Below are positions 26,378-35,805 of a DNA stretch of 64,000 nucleotides, in pieces. Both the position numbers and the translations under genes were made by a program. The DNA is taken from NCBI RefSeq assembly GCF_040548815.1, contig NZ_JBEPSM010000001.1, positions 124,001 through 188,000 on the forward strand. The letters run 5' to 3'. This DNA comes from Kaistia defluvii. GTDB lineage: Bacteria > Pseudomonadota > Alphaproteobacteria > Rhizobiales > Kaistiaceae. The first letter of the stretch is position 1. Each line of letters begins with the position of its first letter. The notes beneath the pieces were generated by a model, which was not told the origin of the DNA, did not search any database, and saw only the letters and a list, made by a program, of their open reading frames with translations.

Positions 26378-26704
26378 GGGTACCATGCTCCAAGGGGACG
26401 CGGCAGCGGCGACAGGCAGTGTCCTCGTCCGGATCAGGCTGGCGATGATGCTGGCAGGTCGCGGGCGGGGCGACGGGCGCCGTTGCTTTGCGTCAAGATG
26501 ATGGCAGTGGCTATAGCCGAGCTTTTGCCCGAATGCACCCTTGAATCGCCGATTTTCGGGCGGCGCGGGCGATCTGGCGCCGCTCGCGAAGGATCCGGCG
26601 GGTGCGGAAGCAAGACGACGCGCAAAATCGGGTTCGCGCGTCGAAGTCGTGTCGAGGTCGATGACACGCATCGCGTGCCGGAAATCGCCGGGCGGGTGCT
26701 GGGC
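26378..26704. other. Intergenic stretch upstream of the MFS gene
   Basis: About 325 bases between two leftward genes; should hold the MFS promoter. No gene, hairpin or repeat stands out. Confidence 0.45.
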
Positions 26705-26947
26705 TTACTTGTCGGCCATGCGCTTCAGGCGGTCGAGCACTTCGGCGACGACGATGTTCGGCGGCGGCTGGCGGGTGCCGGCCTTGAGGTTGCTCGGCAC
26801 GTTCAGCCGCGCCTTGACGGCTTCGATGTCGACATCCTTGGCGCCGGGGATCGAGGCGACGAAGGCCATGATCGCCGTCATGCCGGCATCGATGTTGCGC
26901 ATGGCGTGGTTGATCTCGTCGATCAAAGCCTTGGTATTGGTGTCCAT
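26705..26947 (-). CDS. Small uncharacterised protein, 80 aa
   Basis: An 80-aa protein with a good GGAGAA site nine bases before its ATG. It is charged, has no membrane segment, and begins with amphipathic helices (LIDEINHAMRNIDAGMTAIM) followed by IPGAKDVDIEAVKARLNVP and a C-terminal helix VVAEVLDRLKRMADK. I do not recognise a family. The ribosome site and absence of a better overlapping frame make it probably real. Confidence 0.55.
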   Translation of the reverse strand: MDTNTKALIDEINHAMRNIDAGMTAIMAFVASIPGAKDVDIEAVKARLNVPSNLKAGTRQPPPNIVVAEVLDRLKRMADK

Positions 26948-27218
26948 TCCGCCGTTCTCCTTCAATAGGCGCGGCTTGATCCCATGAATTGGCGGGACTG
27001 TCGAATCCGGCGCAACGCGGCGGAGGGTGGCAGGGGCTGCGGACGATCCGACGGGCGAGTGGGTGGGTCTTCTGCCGCCGCGTAACGTGATTCGCCTTCC
27101 GCTTCGGCGCCTGTCAGGGGGTGTCATGGGCTGCCAGCGTGTGCCGTTTCGGCAACATTGGGAAAATTAACATCACGCCAGCCGGCCGCTTTCAAAGTTC
27201 GGTTGCATGGCGAAGGTG

Positions 27219-27228
27219 ACGTTAACGT
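27219..27228. promoter_or_regulatory. 10-bp palindrome upstream of the autotransporter
   Basis: ACGTTAACGT, a perfect palindrome, just before an AT-rich region that may contain the promoter. Candidate operator only. Confidence 0.3.
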
Positions 27229-27344
27229 TAGTTCGTCTGCCAAACTGATTTCACCATATATATTTAAAAATTCGAACTAAATTAGGCGCGGCCTTTATCA
27301 AAAGTTGCATTACCATCCTTACGAAACGGAAGGGAGTCCCGGGA

Positions 27345-27361
27345 GTTGCAAATTGCAACTT
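27345..27361. promoter_or_regulatory. 17-bp perfect palindrome, candidate operator
   Basis: AGTTGCAAATTGCAACT, with 8-bp arms around one central A, 129 bases before the autotransporter start. A half site AGTTGCA recurs at 27304-27310 and GTTGCAT near 27202, a spacing pattern expected of a dimeric regulator with auxiliary sites. The regulator is not identified. Confidence 0.45.
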
Positions 27362-27489
27362 GAAAGGGAGATATCTGGACGCTGCGACCACGGTCCTGCT
27401 CATATCTCAGGCATGCGGATGCGCTTGGCGGCACGAGGGGCTTGTCGCCGGCGCGGAATGTCAATCCGAGCTTTGACCCGGGGGACTGG

Positions 27490-30400
27490 ATGTCTGAGAT
27501 TTATCGAAACACGGGCCGCAAGGCCTGGCTGCTGAGTTCTGCCTCCGGCGCAGTGCTCCTCGCCGGCATGGCCGTCATGACGCCGGAACAGGCGCTGGCG
27601 GCTTGTACGGTTAATGGAAACGGTTTCTCCAATCGGACGATCACCTGCGGGACTGGTACGCAGGCAGGACTCACGACGGGGACGTTGGCGAACATAACCA
27701 CGAATATCGACGCCGGCGCGGCGGTGAACTCGCCTATCTCCGCCTCGGCAGGCGGCAGCTTCACGTTCAACATGAACAGCCAGAACAGTGCGATCGTCGG
27801 CGCCGGTACGATGGTGACGGCGACCTCTGGTGGTGCTCAGAATTGGACAATCGACGGCAATATCCAGAGCACGACTAGCGATGCGATCGTCAGCACGCTG
27901 GGTGGCGGCACATTCAACATGACCATCGGCACGACGGGTCAGGTGACGGCTGCCGACGATGCCATCACCATTACCAAGATCCTTGGCAATGAGGCGATGA
28001 CGTTGACCAACCATGGCGATGTCTTCGGCGGTGCCAACGCCGGAAACAACGGCATCACGATTGCCAATGCCTTGGGCAGCGGGGCGGTCCAGGTCAACAA
28101 TGACGGTCGTGTCGGTCACAGCAACCATGCGATCGGCGGCACCGCAGTCAGCGTCACAACTGGCGTCGCCGACGTCACCGTGAGAAATTACGGGAATGGC
28201 TCGATCTATGCCGGCGAAGGCGGCGTTCGCCTGGTCCTCGGGACCGGTGATGGTGTCGTGCGAAACGAGGACAATGCCGCGATCACGGTCACGGACGGCA
28301 TCGCGACCAGTATCGTCTCTGCTGCCGGCGACGGTTCGGTCTACAATACGTCCACCAAGGCAATCAGCGGCGCCGATGGCGGTGTCAACATTCTCGTCGG
28401 CGGCAAGGGGACTGTCGAGAATACGGGTGCCGGCGGCATCTATTCCAGCGCCGGTGTCGCGGTCAATATCGACTCGGGCGATGATGCCAAGGTGGTGAAT
28501 ACCGGCTTGGGCGGCATTCATGGCGCGACCGGCGGCGCCAATATCCTCACGCTTGGCAATGCCTCCTTCGACAATACCGGCGGCGCCGTAACGACGACCG
28601 ACGGCACCGGCATTTCCGCTGTGGCCCTGCTCAACGGCGACGTGACGATTCTGGGCGACGCAGCGTCCTCCGTGACGTCGACCAACGGCTCCGGCATCTT
28701 TGGAGCGGCACTGGGCAACGGCGACGTCTCGATCGATGCCGGCACAGTCAATGCCGGCGCTGACAATGCCTTCACGATCCCCGGGCTGGGCATCGGTGTT
28801 GGCGGTGGCGTTGTCGGCGTGGCGCTCGGCGACGGTGCGGTCGATGTCCGCCTGCACGGCAATGTCTCGGTGGACGGCGGCATGTTCGGCGGCGCCGCGA
28901 TCGCGCTCGGCACTGGCCATGCGATCGTGACGCTCGACGACGGCGTCGACATCGATCCGCCGGTGATCGGCATGGCAGCGATCTCCGTCAACGGCAATTC
29001 GACCGTCAACATCGGCAACAACAGCAGCGTCGATGCCACCCTGGCCGGCGCGGTGGGGCTCAATTTCGGCAGTGGCGGCATCACTGTTGATGTCGGCGAC
29101 GACAGCACCATCGGCGATGCCACGGTACCGACGTTCGGCATCCTCACGCTCGACACGTCCGGCAGCGTCCCGACGCAGATCACGATCGGCACGGACTCCG
29201 TCGTCAACGGCCAGACCAGCGCCATCCTCGCCATTGCGGCGGGCTCGGGCTCGACCGTCTCGATCGCCAACAATGGCGGCAAGATCGTAGGCGGCGACGG
29301 TTCGGCGCCGGTGATCGGCGTCTACTCCGACAGTGGGGCCGTCATCGACAACAACAACTACGACGACGGCACCAACGTTCATCGCGGCCTGATCCAGAAC
29401 GCGAGTGAGGCGCCGGGCGATCTCGCCGTCCTGACCGCTGGCGGCCAGATGACCCTCAACAACAATGGCGACGTCATCGGCCGGGTGATCGCGCTCACCA
29501 CCAATGGCGGCAGCAACGCGTTCACCAATGACGAGGGCAGCACCTGGACGACGTCGGGCGCCAGCACCTTCATCACCACCGGTTCGGGCAGCAACACGCT
29601 GACCAATGCCTTGGGTGCTGAGGTCGACCTGTCCAACGGCATGATCACCCTCGGCGCCATCGGCGGCGACAATACGCTCGCCAACAACGGCAGCTTCGAC
29701 GTCATCGGCGCGGCGATGTTCAATCTCGGCAGCGTCTCCGGCGACAACTTCGTGCAGAACAGCGGCGGCTTCACCAGCCAGGGCGCCGTCATGTTCAATC
29801 TCGGCTCCGTCTCCGGCAACAACGACTTCACCAACACCGGCGAAATGGAATTCACAGGCCTCAATGCTTTCGATTTCGGCACGGTCGAGGGCAACAACAA
29901 CCTGACAAATGAGGGCTATATCGGCGTGGCCGGCATCACGGCCTTCAACTTCGGATCGGTGAATGGCAACAACACCGTCACCAATGAAGGCGGGTTCGAG
30001 ACCTACGGACTGACAACGTTCAATTTTGCTGCCGGCGGCACCAGCACGTTCAACAACAACGACTCCTTCGCGACGAACGGGGTGACGTCCTTCCTCGGCC
30101 TCGACCACTTCAACAACAATGGCATGCTGACCATGGTGAACGGCCAGTATGACTACGGCCTGATGACCATGCCGGGGACGGAAACGCACGTCGGTGACTG
30201 GACGCTGATCGACGGCAATTTTGTTGCGAGTCCGGACAGCAGCCTGGCGGTCGATGCTCGGCTCAGCGTCAAGGGCGACTCCGCCTCGGACCTTCTGTCG
30301 ATCACCGGCGACGTCGTCGGCACGACAAAGGTCTATGTGAACTACGACACCTCGGCGATCGGCGGCTACAATCCCGACGGGATCACCGTGGCTCGCGTCT

Positions 30401-31518
30401 GGTCGGGCAACACTTCGGAAGGCGACTTCAAGCTTGCCAACGGTCCGATCGATCGCGGGCTCTACACCTACGATCTGTTCCTCAAGTCCGAAGCCGAGGG
30501 CGGTGGCATGAGCCCGATGGCCGAGACCGAGGGCGGCGCGTCCTGGGTTCTCGCCAGCTATGCCGATGCCAGCGCCTACAACCTGTCCGCGTTCACCGGG
30601 CTTGCCCAGGGTGTGTGGAACACCACGTCGGATAGCTGGATTGACCGGGCCGGCGACCTGCGCGTCAGCGCCGAGGGCACCGATCCCTCGAAGCGGTCCG
30701 GCATCTGGGGCCGGATGATCGGCAACGGCGCCAACCGCAGCACCGATGCCACTATCACCCCGTTCCAGAACCAGTCGGTCAAGATCGACACCGGCTACGA
30801 CCAGACGCTCTGGGGCTTCCAGGCCGGTATCGACCATGAGTTCGAAGGCACGGTCGCCGATGGCGTGCTGGTTGCCGGCGTGCTCGCCGGCTACGTCACC
30901 AGCAATGTCGATTTCGACAATGGCGAAAGCGTCAAGCTCTCCGGCCCGCAGGTCGGCGTCTATGCGACCTGGGTCAAGGGCGGGCTCTATGTCGACGGCC
31001 TGGTCAAGGGCGACTTCCTCAAGGCCGACTACAATGTCGGCGGCGCGGATGACAGCACCGACTCCACCACGATCGGTGTCCGCGTCGAGTCGGGCTATCG
31101 CTTCCTGACCTCGACCCGCATGTTCATCGAGCCGAATGCGAGCCTCGCCTACGCCCACACCAAATTCGACGACATCAACGTCTCCGGCACGGCGGTGAAC
31201 TTCGACAATGGTGACGGTCTGGAAGGCAAGCTGGGTGCGCGCTTCGGCGGCTCCACGCTCAAGGACGGCGTCAAGTATGACCCCTATGTCAGCCTCGGCA
31301 TTGCCGGGGAACTGCTGAGCAACAACTCGGTCTTCCTCGATAGCGGCCCGGGTCTCGTCGTCGAGGACGACGCGCCGGACGTCTTCGGCGAGGTCGGCGC
31401 GGGCATCAACATCTTCTCCAGCAAGAGCGGATGGACCGGCTTCGCCAAGGCAGACCTTCGCTTCGGCGACGACTATTTCGGCGGCACCGGCAAGATCGGC
31501 GCCCGCTGGGCCTGGTAG
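27490..31518 (+). CDS. Large autotransporter with C-terminal beta-barrel
   Basis: A 1342-aa type Va secretion protein from the ATG at 27490, which has GGGGGAC upstream; a TTG at 27442 would put 16 residues before the signal peptide. The signal peptide has a basic start (GRKAWLL), hydrophobic core (GAVLLAGMAVM) and Ala-x-Ala end (EQALA). About 1000 residues of Asn/Gly/Thr-rich repeats follow, likely a beta-helix passenger, with degenerate units such as FNLGSVSG...N and NNN near the end. The last 280 residues are a porin-like barrel (SGIWGRMIGNG, KIGARWAW) ending in Trp. It probably displays an adhesin or biofilm factor. Only two cysteines occur near the mature start. Confidence 0.93.
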   Translation: MSEIYRNTGRKAWLLSSASGAVLLAGMAVMTPEQALAACTVNGNGFSNRTITCGTGTQAGLTTGTLANITTNIDAGAAVNSPISASAGGSFTFNMNSQNSAIVGAGTMVTATSGGAQNWTIDGNIQSTTSDAIVSTLGGGTFNMTIGTTGQVTAADDAITITKILGNEAMTLTNHGDVFGGANAGNNGITIANALGSGAVQVNNDGRVGHSNHAIGGTAVSVTTGVADVTVRNYGNGSIYAGEGGVRLVLGTGDGVVRNEDNAAITVTDGIATSIVSAAGDGSVYNTSTKAISGADGGVNILVGGKGTVENTGAGGIYSSAGVAVNIDSGDDAKVVNTGLGGIHGATGGANILTLGNASFDNTGGAVTTTDGTGISAVALLNGDVTILGDAASSVTSTNGSGIFGAALGNGDVSIDAGTVNAGADNAFTIPGLGIGVGGGVVGVALGDGAVDVRLHGNVSVDGGMFGGAAIALGTGHAIVTLDDGVDIDPPVIGMAAISVNGNSTVNIGNNSSVDATLAGAVGLNFGSGGITVDVGDDSTIGDATVPTFGILTLDTSGSVPTQITIGTDSVVNGQTSAILAIAAGSGSTVSIANNGGKIVGGDGSAPVIGVYSDSGAVIDNNNYDDGTNVHRGLIQNASEAPGDLAVLTAGGQMTLNNNGDVIGRVIALTTNGGSNAFTNDEGSTWTTSGASTFITTGSGSNTLTNALGAEVDLSNGMITLGAIGGDNTLANNGSFDVIGAAMFNLGSVSGDNFVQNSGGFTSQGAVMFNLGSVSGNNDFTNTGEMEFTGLNAFDFGTVEGNNNLTNEGYIGVAGITAFNFGSVNGNNTVTNEGGFETYGLTTFNFAAGGTSTFNNNDSFATNGVTSFLGLDHFNNNGMLTMVNGQYDYGLMTMPGTETHVGDWTLIDGNFVASPDSSLAVDARLSVKGDSASDLLSITGDVVGTTKVYVNYDTSAIGGYNPDGITVARVWSGNTSEGDFKLANGPIDRGLYTYDLFLKSEAEGGGMSPMAETEGGASWVLASYADASAYNLSAFTGLAQGVWNTTSDSWIDRAGDLRVSAEGTDPSKRSGIWGRMIGNGANRSTDATITPFQNQSVKIDTGYDQTLWGFQAGIDHEFEGTVADGVLVAGVLAGYVTSNVDFDNGESVKLSGPQVGVYATWVKGGLYVDGLVKGDFLKADYNVGGADDSTDSTTIGVRVESGYRFLTSTRMFIEPNASLAYAHTKFDDINVSGTAVNFDNGDGLEGKLGARFGGSTLKDGVKYDPYVSLGIAGELLSNNSVFLDSGPGLVVEDDAPDVFGEVGAGINIFSSKSGWTGFAKADLRFGDDYFGGTGKIGARWAW

Positions 31519-31539
31519 GCACGCCTGCCGAAACGACAT

Positions 31540-31566
31540 GCCGCCGGCCCCAGGGCCGGCGGTTTG
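31540..31566 (+). terminator. Terminator of the autotransporter gene
   Basis: CCGCCGGCC pairs with GGCCGGCGG with a short loop; TTTGCATTTGC follows. It starts about 20 bases after the autotransporter stop. Confidence 0.75.
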
Positions 31567-31908
31567 CATTTGCAGGCTGGCTTGCGTCGCCTTCGGGGTG
31601 TCGTCGTCGCGGTCGCGCCATAGAACCCGCCGCCCGCGCGCGAACCGCCTCCGGGCCTGCTGCAAAAGGGCCGGGGACGGACCGCGCGACGCATCGCCCG
31701 GATACCCGCCTCGGCGTTCCAACCGGGGCGCCGGCGGACGCAGCGTCTGTGGCACTTTTCCCAGCCTCGGGCCCGGATCGAACGGGGCCTTCATCTTCCG
31801 CTGGCATGTCGGCAGCGCTCGTCTATAGAGAGACATCTACGGCGCTCTCTTGCCGTCGCGGAAGTCCGGGGCGAGGTTGGGCGTATCGTTTCAGTTCGGG
31901 GGATTCAG
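31567..31908. other. Intergenic stretch before the first IalB gene
   Basis: About 340 bases with high GC and no convincing gene; expected to contain the promoter of the IalB gene that follows. Open frames here belong to the shadow of the neighbouring genes. Confidence 0.45.
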
Positions 31909-32448
31909 ATGTTCCACTTCGCGCGCCGCCTGCGGCCTTCGCTTTTCACCGCCGCGCTGCTGCTCGCCGCGCCCGGCCTCGCCTCGGCGCAGGACAAGGG
32001 CGGCGACGTGCCGGTCCTCGGCGCCAACAAGGCGGTTGCCGCCCCGAGCTGGCTCAGCACCTGCCAGGGCCCCGGCCGCGCCGCAGAGCTCGAATGCCAG
32101 ATGGAGCAGCGCGCGGTCATCTCCGGCTCGGGCCAACTGATCGGCTCGATCACGATCCGCGTCCCCTCGCAGACGCGCAAGCCCGTGCTGATGATCCGCG
32201 GACCGCTCGGCCTGTCGCTGGCCGGCGGCGTCACCGTCGATGTCGATGATGCTTCGCCGCTGGCGCTGCCGCTGCAGACCTGTGACGCCGGCGGCTGCTA
32301 TGCCGGCGCGCCGGTCTCGGACGAGCTGCTGGCCGCGATGTTCAAGGGCCAGAAGCTCAATGTGACGTTCCAGAACCTCAACAAGGAACCGATCAAGCTG
32401 CCGATGTCGCTGGCGGGCTTCTCGGCCACATACGGCAAGATCAAGTAA
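31909..32448 (+). CDS. Invasion-associated locus B (IalB) family protein
   Basis: A 179-aa exported protein with a signal peptide ending LASAQ. After WLSTCQGPG and ECQMEQ, the family-typical parts are a repeated strand region, LQTCDAGGCYAGAPVSDELL and FQNLNKEPIKLPMSLAGF. IalB proteins are periplasmic or outer-membrane-associated in Bartonella, Brucella and rhizobia; their molecular role is not settled. Four cysteines form the usual two pairs. A second divergent member follows at 32530. Confidence 0.9.
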   Translation: MFHFARRLRPSLFTAALLLAAPGLASAQDKGGDVPVLGANKAVAAPSWLSTCQGPGRAAELECQMEQRAVISGSGQLIGSITIRVPSQTRKPVLMIRGPLGLSLAGGVTVDVDDASPLALPLQTCDAGGCYAGAPVSDELLAAMFKGQKLNVTFQNLNKEPIKLPMSLAGFSATYGKIK

Positions 32449-32456
32449 GGCGGCGC

Positions 32457-32494
32457 GACGGAAACGGGGGGCTCTGCCCCCGCGGCTTTCCGTC
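32457..32494 (+). terminator. Stem-loop between the two IalB genes
   Basis: GACGGAAA pairs with TTTCCGTC with a further GGGGG/CCCCC inner stem. No T-run follows, so it may instead be a processing or stability element. Confidence 0.45.
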
Positions 32495-32529
32495 GGGTAG
32501 GGATCGATGGCGAGTGGGGGCGCCGAGCG

Positions 32530-33150
32530 ATGCGCGACGCATATGACGAGGAGGAATCGGGCGGGCGACCGGTCCTCTGGGGGATTTTCGCGGTACTGTT
32601 CGTGGCGCTGGTCGTCGCGCTTGGGCTGACCTGGCGCGGCGCCGGCCTCGATCGCCTGCTCGCGGTGATCGGCATCGACCGAAGCGCGAGCGAGTCGGCG
32701 CCCGTCATCCACGCCGCCGATGTCGGCGCGCCCAGCCTCGATGTCGGCGAACGGGTCGGCGATTGGTTCGTCGCCTGCGATGCGCCGGCGAAGGGCTGTT
32801 CCCTCACGCAGACGGTCCGCCAACCGGGCATGCCGGCGGTCTCCTGGCGGATCGAGCGGAACGCCGCCGGCGAGCTCGTGGGCGTCTGGACGATGCCGAC
32901 GGGGATCATGGTAGGGCGGGGCATGCAGCTGGCGCTCGACGACGGCAAGCCGAGCGTGGTGCCCTATGATTCCTGCGCGCAATCCTCCTGTGAGGTACGG
33001 GCCAAGCTCGGTCCCGATTTCGTCGAGCTGATGCGGGCCGCCCGCCGGACCGGCACCACCGTGACCCTGAAGGGCGGCGCCACCCAGACCTATGGCTTCA
33101 GCCATGACGGCCTCGCCACCGGATTGACGCGCCTGATCGCCGCCAAATAG
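32530..33150 (+). CDS. Membrane-anchored IalB-like protein
   Basis: A 206-aa protein with a cytoplasmic start, one membrane helix (VLWGIFAVLFVALVVALGLT) and a periplasmic IalB-type domain: VGDWFVACDAPAKGCSLTQT, LALDDGKPSVVPYDSCAQSS with C-E-V after it, and FVELMRAARRTGTTVTL. The Cys pairs match the upstream paralogue, but the anchor replaces a cleavable signal peptide. The initiator is ATG at 32530. The role may be in envelope integrity; this is inference. Confidence 0.83.
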   Translation: MRDAYDEEESGGRPVLWGIFAVLFVALVVALGLTWRGAGLDRLLAVIGIDRSASESAPVIHAADVGAPSLDVGERVGDWFVACDAPAKGCSLTQTVRQPGMPAVSWRIERNAAGELVGVWTMPTGIMVGRGMQLALDDGKPSVVPYDSCAQSSCEVRAKLGPDFVELMRAARRTGTTVTLKGGATQTYGFSHDGLATGLTRLIAAK

Positions 33151-33270
33151 CCGGCGCGACCGACGCGGCATTGACGTTTCGTCATGCGCTTGCCAGCATG
33201 ATCCCGAAGCCCGCCGCGGACCCTTCGCAGGCCGGCTTCGCCTGGATCGTGCGGCAGGGGGCAGGGGCGC

Positions 33271-34566
33271 ATGAACGGCAATCCGTCAAACGGGTTCCGC
33301 TGGGCCGTGCTGGCAGCGCTCAGCCTGATGCTGGCGAACGATGCGCTGGGCGGGCCGGTCCGCTATGCCCTCGCGCCGATCGGCCTGGTCGGCCTCTCCT
33401 ATGCGCCGTTCCTCATCGCAGCCAGCCTGATCCTGGCCTATGGGCTCGCGGCGCTGGCGACGCTGCGAGCGGATGCGATCGCGATCGCCATCTTCCTGCC
33501 GGCCTTGCTTTGGCTGTCCTATGCGCTGTTGCTGGGGTTGCCCAGGGCGCAGGCCGCCTTCGGCCTCTATACCTGGGTGCCGTTCTTCCTCGGCATGCTC
33601 GCGGTCGCGACCGGGGCGAGGGCGGGGGCGCTTCGGCTGATCGCCGGGGTCTGGGCGGTGGCCGTGATCGGCGTGCTCGCCAACGCGATGATGCCGTTTC
33701 CCTGGGTCGGCGAGAGCTATGAAATCCTCGGCGTGCAGGCGGAGTTTGCGCGCGCATGGCAGGCCTTTGGTGTCGAGAGGTTGCCGGGCTTCTCCCGCGC
33801 AAGCTTTACGGCCGCCAACCAGATCGCGATCGGCGGGGCCCTGCTGATTGCCGGCGAGATCCGGCGCGCCGCGAAACTTGCCATATGGCTGCTGTCGGTT
33901 TTGGGCATCGCGCTGACGACGTCGAAGGCGCCGCTCGCCGCCATCCTCGTCGCGCCGCTTTGCCTCGCCTTGTATGACCGGCTCGCCGCCGCCCGTCGCT
34001 TCCGCTTCAGCCAGTGGATCATTGGCGGCCTGCTCGCTGTCGCGATCGGCCTGCCCCTGGCGGCGCTGGTGGGGTTTCGGTTCGGCGAAAGCGGAAACCT
34101 GGCCTTCCTGTCACTCGGCTCGGTCGGCGTGCGGATGGACGAGATGTGGCCGCGCGCCTATGCGCTGCTCGAGCCCTATTGGCCGCGCCTCGCGCTGGGT
34201 GTCGGCTTTGGCGGCATCGGGGCAGGGCAGGCCTATTTCGATGCTGCGCGATTCAGCCCCGGCGACAATCTGTTCGTGTTCCTGTTCGTGACGTTCGGCT
34301 TCGGCTCGCTGCTGTTCGCGGCCCCGTTCTGGCTGGGCAATCGCCGGCTGTTCCAGGCCGCGCCCGCTGCCCATCGCGAGCTGTTCCTGGTGGCCATCCT
34401 CGTGCTCGTCCTCGGTGCGATGGCCAATATCGTGGAATCCGTCATTCCGGGCTTCCTGCTGGGCATGCTGGCCGGCAAGGCGCCGGATCCACGCGCCGCG
34501 GCCTTCGAGGGTCAGCCGGCCATCCGGTCCGGGCGGCAGTTGCGCCTCGACCCGGTGCGGATCTAG
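33271..34566 (+). CDS. O-antigen ligase/polymerase-like membrane protein
   Basis: A 431-aa polytopic protein with about ten hydrophobic helices and a large soluble loop (roughly 285-330), the layout of WaaL/Wzy-type enzymes. SRASFTAANQIAIGGALLI, LTTSKAPLAAILVAPL and GVGFGGIGAGQAYFD are suggestive of that superfamily, which joins or polymerises undecaprenyl-linked glycans at the periplasmic face. The next gene, a GT4 enzyme, starts 2 bases after its stop. Assignment to ligase or polymerase is not possible from sequence alone. Confidence 0.7.
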   Translation: MNGNPSNGFRWAVLAALSLMLANDALGGPVRYALAPIGLVGLSYAPFLIAASLILAYGLAALATLRADAIAIAIFLPALLWLSYALLLGLPRAQAAFGLYTWVPFFLGMLAVATGARAGALRLIAGVWAVAVIGVLANAMMPFPWVGESYEILGVQAEFARAWQAFGVERLPGFSRASFTAANQIAIGGALLIAGEIRRAAKLAIWLLSVLGIALTTSKAPLAAILVAPLCLALYDRLAAARRFRFSQWIIGGLLAVAIGLPLAALVGFRFGESGNLAFLSLGSVGVRMDEMWPRAYALLEPYWPRLALGVGFGGIGAGQAYFDAARFSPGDNLFVFLFVTFGFGSLLFAAPFWLGNRRLFQAAPAAHRELFLVAILVLVLGAMANIVESVIPGFLLGMLAGKAPDPRAAAFEGQPAIRSGRQLRLDPVRI

Positions 34567-34568
34567 CG

Positions 34569-35804
34569 ATGCGGATCCTGGTCGTCGCCGCGCTCTATCC
34601 CCCCGACAGCCGCGGCGGCGCGGAGAATTCCGCTGCCAATTTGACCCGCTGGCTGGCGCGGCAAGGGCACGAGATGGCGGTGCTGACCACCGCGGGCTCG
34701 CGCGCCGAAGAGTTGCACGGCGTCGAGATCGACGGCATCCGGATCTGGCGGCTCCGCACCGCGCATCTCTATCCCGCCCGCAACGCCCCGGTCGCGCCGC
34801 GCTGGAAGAAGCCGATCTGGCATCTGCAGGACCATATGGATCCCCGCAATCCCGGCCTGGTGGCCAAGGTGATCGAGGCGTTCCGGCCGGATTTCGTCAA
34901 CGTCCATTTCGTGCAAGGGATCGGCTACAACGCCCTCGCGGAAATTGCCAGCGCCGGCGTGCCGGCGCTGTTCCTGCTGCACGATCTCGGCCTTGCCTGC
35001 ATGCGGATGTCGATGTTCCGCGATGGCGCCAACTGCGCCCGGCAATGCCTGGGCTGCCGGCTGTCCAGCCGCTACAAGGCGGCGTTGATCGCCCGTTTCA
35101 AGCGGATCGGCTTCTGTTCGCCTTCGCGCGCCAATCTGGCGACGCTCTCGGCGCTCTTCCCGATCGACCGCTATCCCCACACCAGCATCCCCAATCCCAA
35201 TCTCTATGATCGGCCGGACCTGCCGCGCCCGGCCTCTGACCTTGTCCGGCTGCTCTATGTCGGACGGCTGCATCGCAGTAAGGGTGTTGAGCTGTTGCTG
35301 GAGGCAGCGGAAGGTCTGGCGGCCACGCATCGCTTCCAGCTGACGATCGTCGGCGGGGGAGCGGAAGCGGCGCGGCTCAAGGACCGCTATCCCCCTTCGA
35401 CCTGGCTACGTTTTGCCGGCCATGTGCCGGAGGCGGCGGTGTCGGGATACATGCGCGATGCCGACCTTCTCTGCGTCCCCTCGCTCTGGCAGGAGAACTG
35501 GCCCGGCGTGGCGGTGCGGGCGCTGGAGTTGGGGCTGCCGGTGCTTGGCAGCCGGATCGGCGGCCTGCCGGAGCTGATCGATCCCGGCCAAACCGGCGAC
35601 CTTGTGCCGGCGGGAGACCGCGCCGCATGGATCGCCGCGCTCCGGCGCGTGCTTGAAAACCCGATGGAGCTGGCGCGCTGGCAGCGGAACGCCGAGGCAA
35701 TGCGCGGGCGCTTCGACCAGGACCGGCTGGGCGAACGGATGCTGGCCTTCATGGCCACCATCGCCGGATCTTCCGCCGCAGCGACGGAAGCACGCGAGGA
35801 CTGA
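34569..35804 (+). CDS. Glycosyltransferase family 4
   Basis: A 411-aa GT-B enzyme. RILVVAALYPPDSRGGAENS opens the acceptor domain, VNVHFVQGIGYNALAEI follows, LLYVGRLHRSKGVELLLEA begins the donor domain, and VPSLWQENWPGVAVRALELG contains the E-x7-E retaining-transferase motif. C-A-R-Q-C-L-G-C near residue 160 is a Cys cluster found in several related GT4 proteins. Two bases separate it from the ligase-like gene, so they act together on an exopolysaccharide or O-chain. Donor and acceptor are unknown. Confidence 0.88.
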   Translation: MRILVVAALYPPDSRGGAENSAANLTRWLARQGHEMAVLTTAGSRAEELHGVEIDGIRIWRLRTAHLYPARNAPVAPRWKKPIWHLQDHMDPRNPGLVAKVIEAFRPDFVNVHFVQGIGYNALAEIASAGVPALFLLHDLGLACMRMSMFRDGANCARQCLGCRLSSRYKAALIARFKRIGFCSPSRANLATLSALFPIDRYPHTSIPNPNLYDRPDLPRPASDLVRLLYVGRLHRSKGVELLLEAAEGLAATHRFQLTIVGGGAEAARLKDRYPPSTWLRFAGHVPEAAVSGYMRDADLLCVPSLWQENWPGVAVRALELGLPVLGSRIGGLPELIDPGQTGDLVPAGDRAAWIAALRRVLENPMELARWQRNAEAMRGRFDQDRLGERMLAFMATIAGSSAAATEARED

Positions 35805-35805
35805 T

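Larger units (their letters stand above)
26948..27489. other. Long leader region of the autotransporter gene
   Basis: About 540 bases with AT-rich parts (27235-27300) ahead of the autotransporter. It contains the palindromes at 27219-27228 and 27345-27361 and repeated GTTGCA half sites near 27202, 27305 and 27346. No gene is convincing here. The size suggests complex regulation or a long 5' leader. Confidence 0.5.

Noticed and set aside
27400..31836. A 1478-codon open frame antisense to the autotransporter
   Set aside because: Codon bias of the repeat-rich, GC-rich sense gene keeps the opposite frame open. The translation is rich in Arg, Asp and Ala with no domains, signal peptide or ribosome site.
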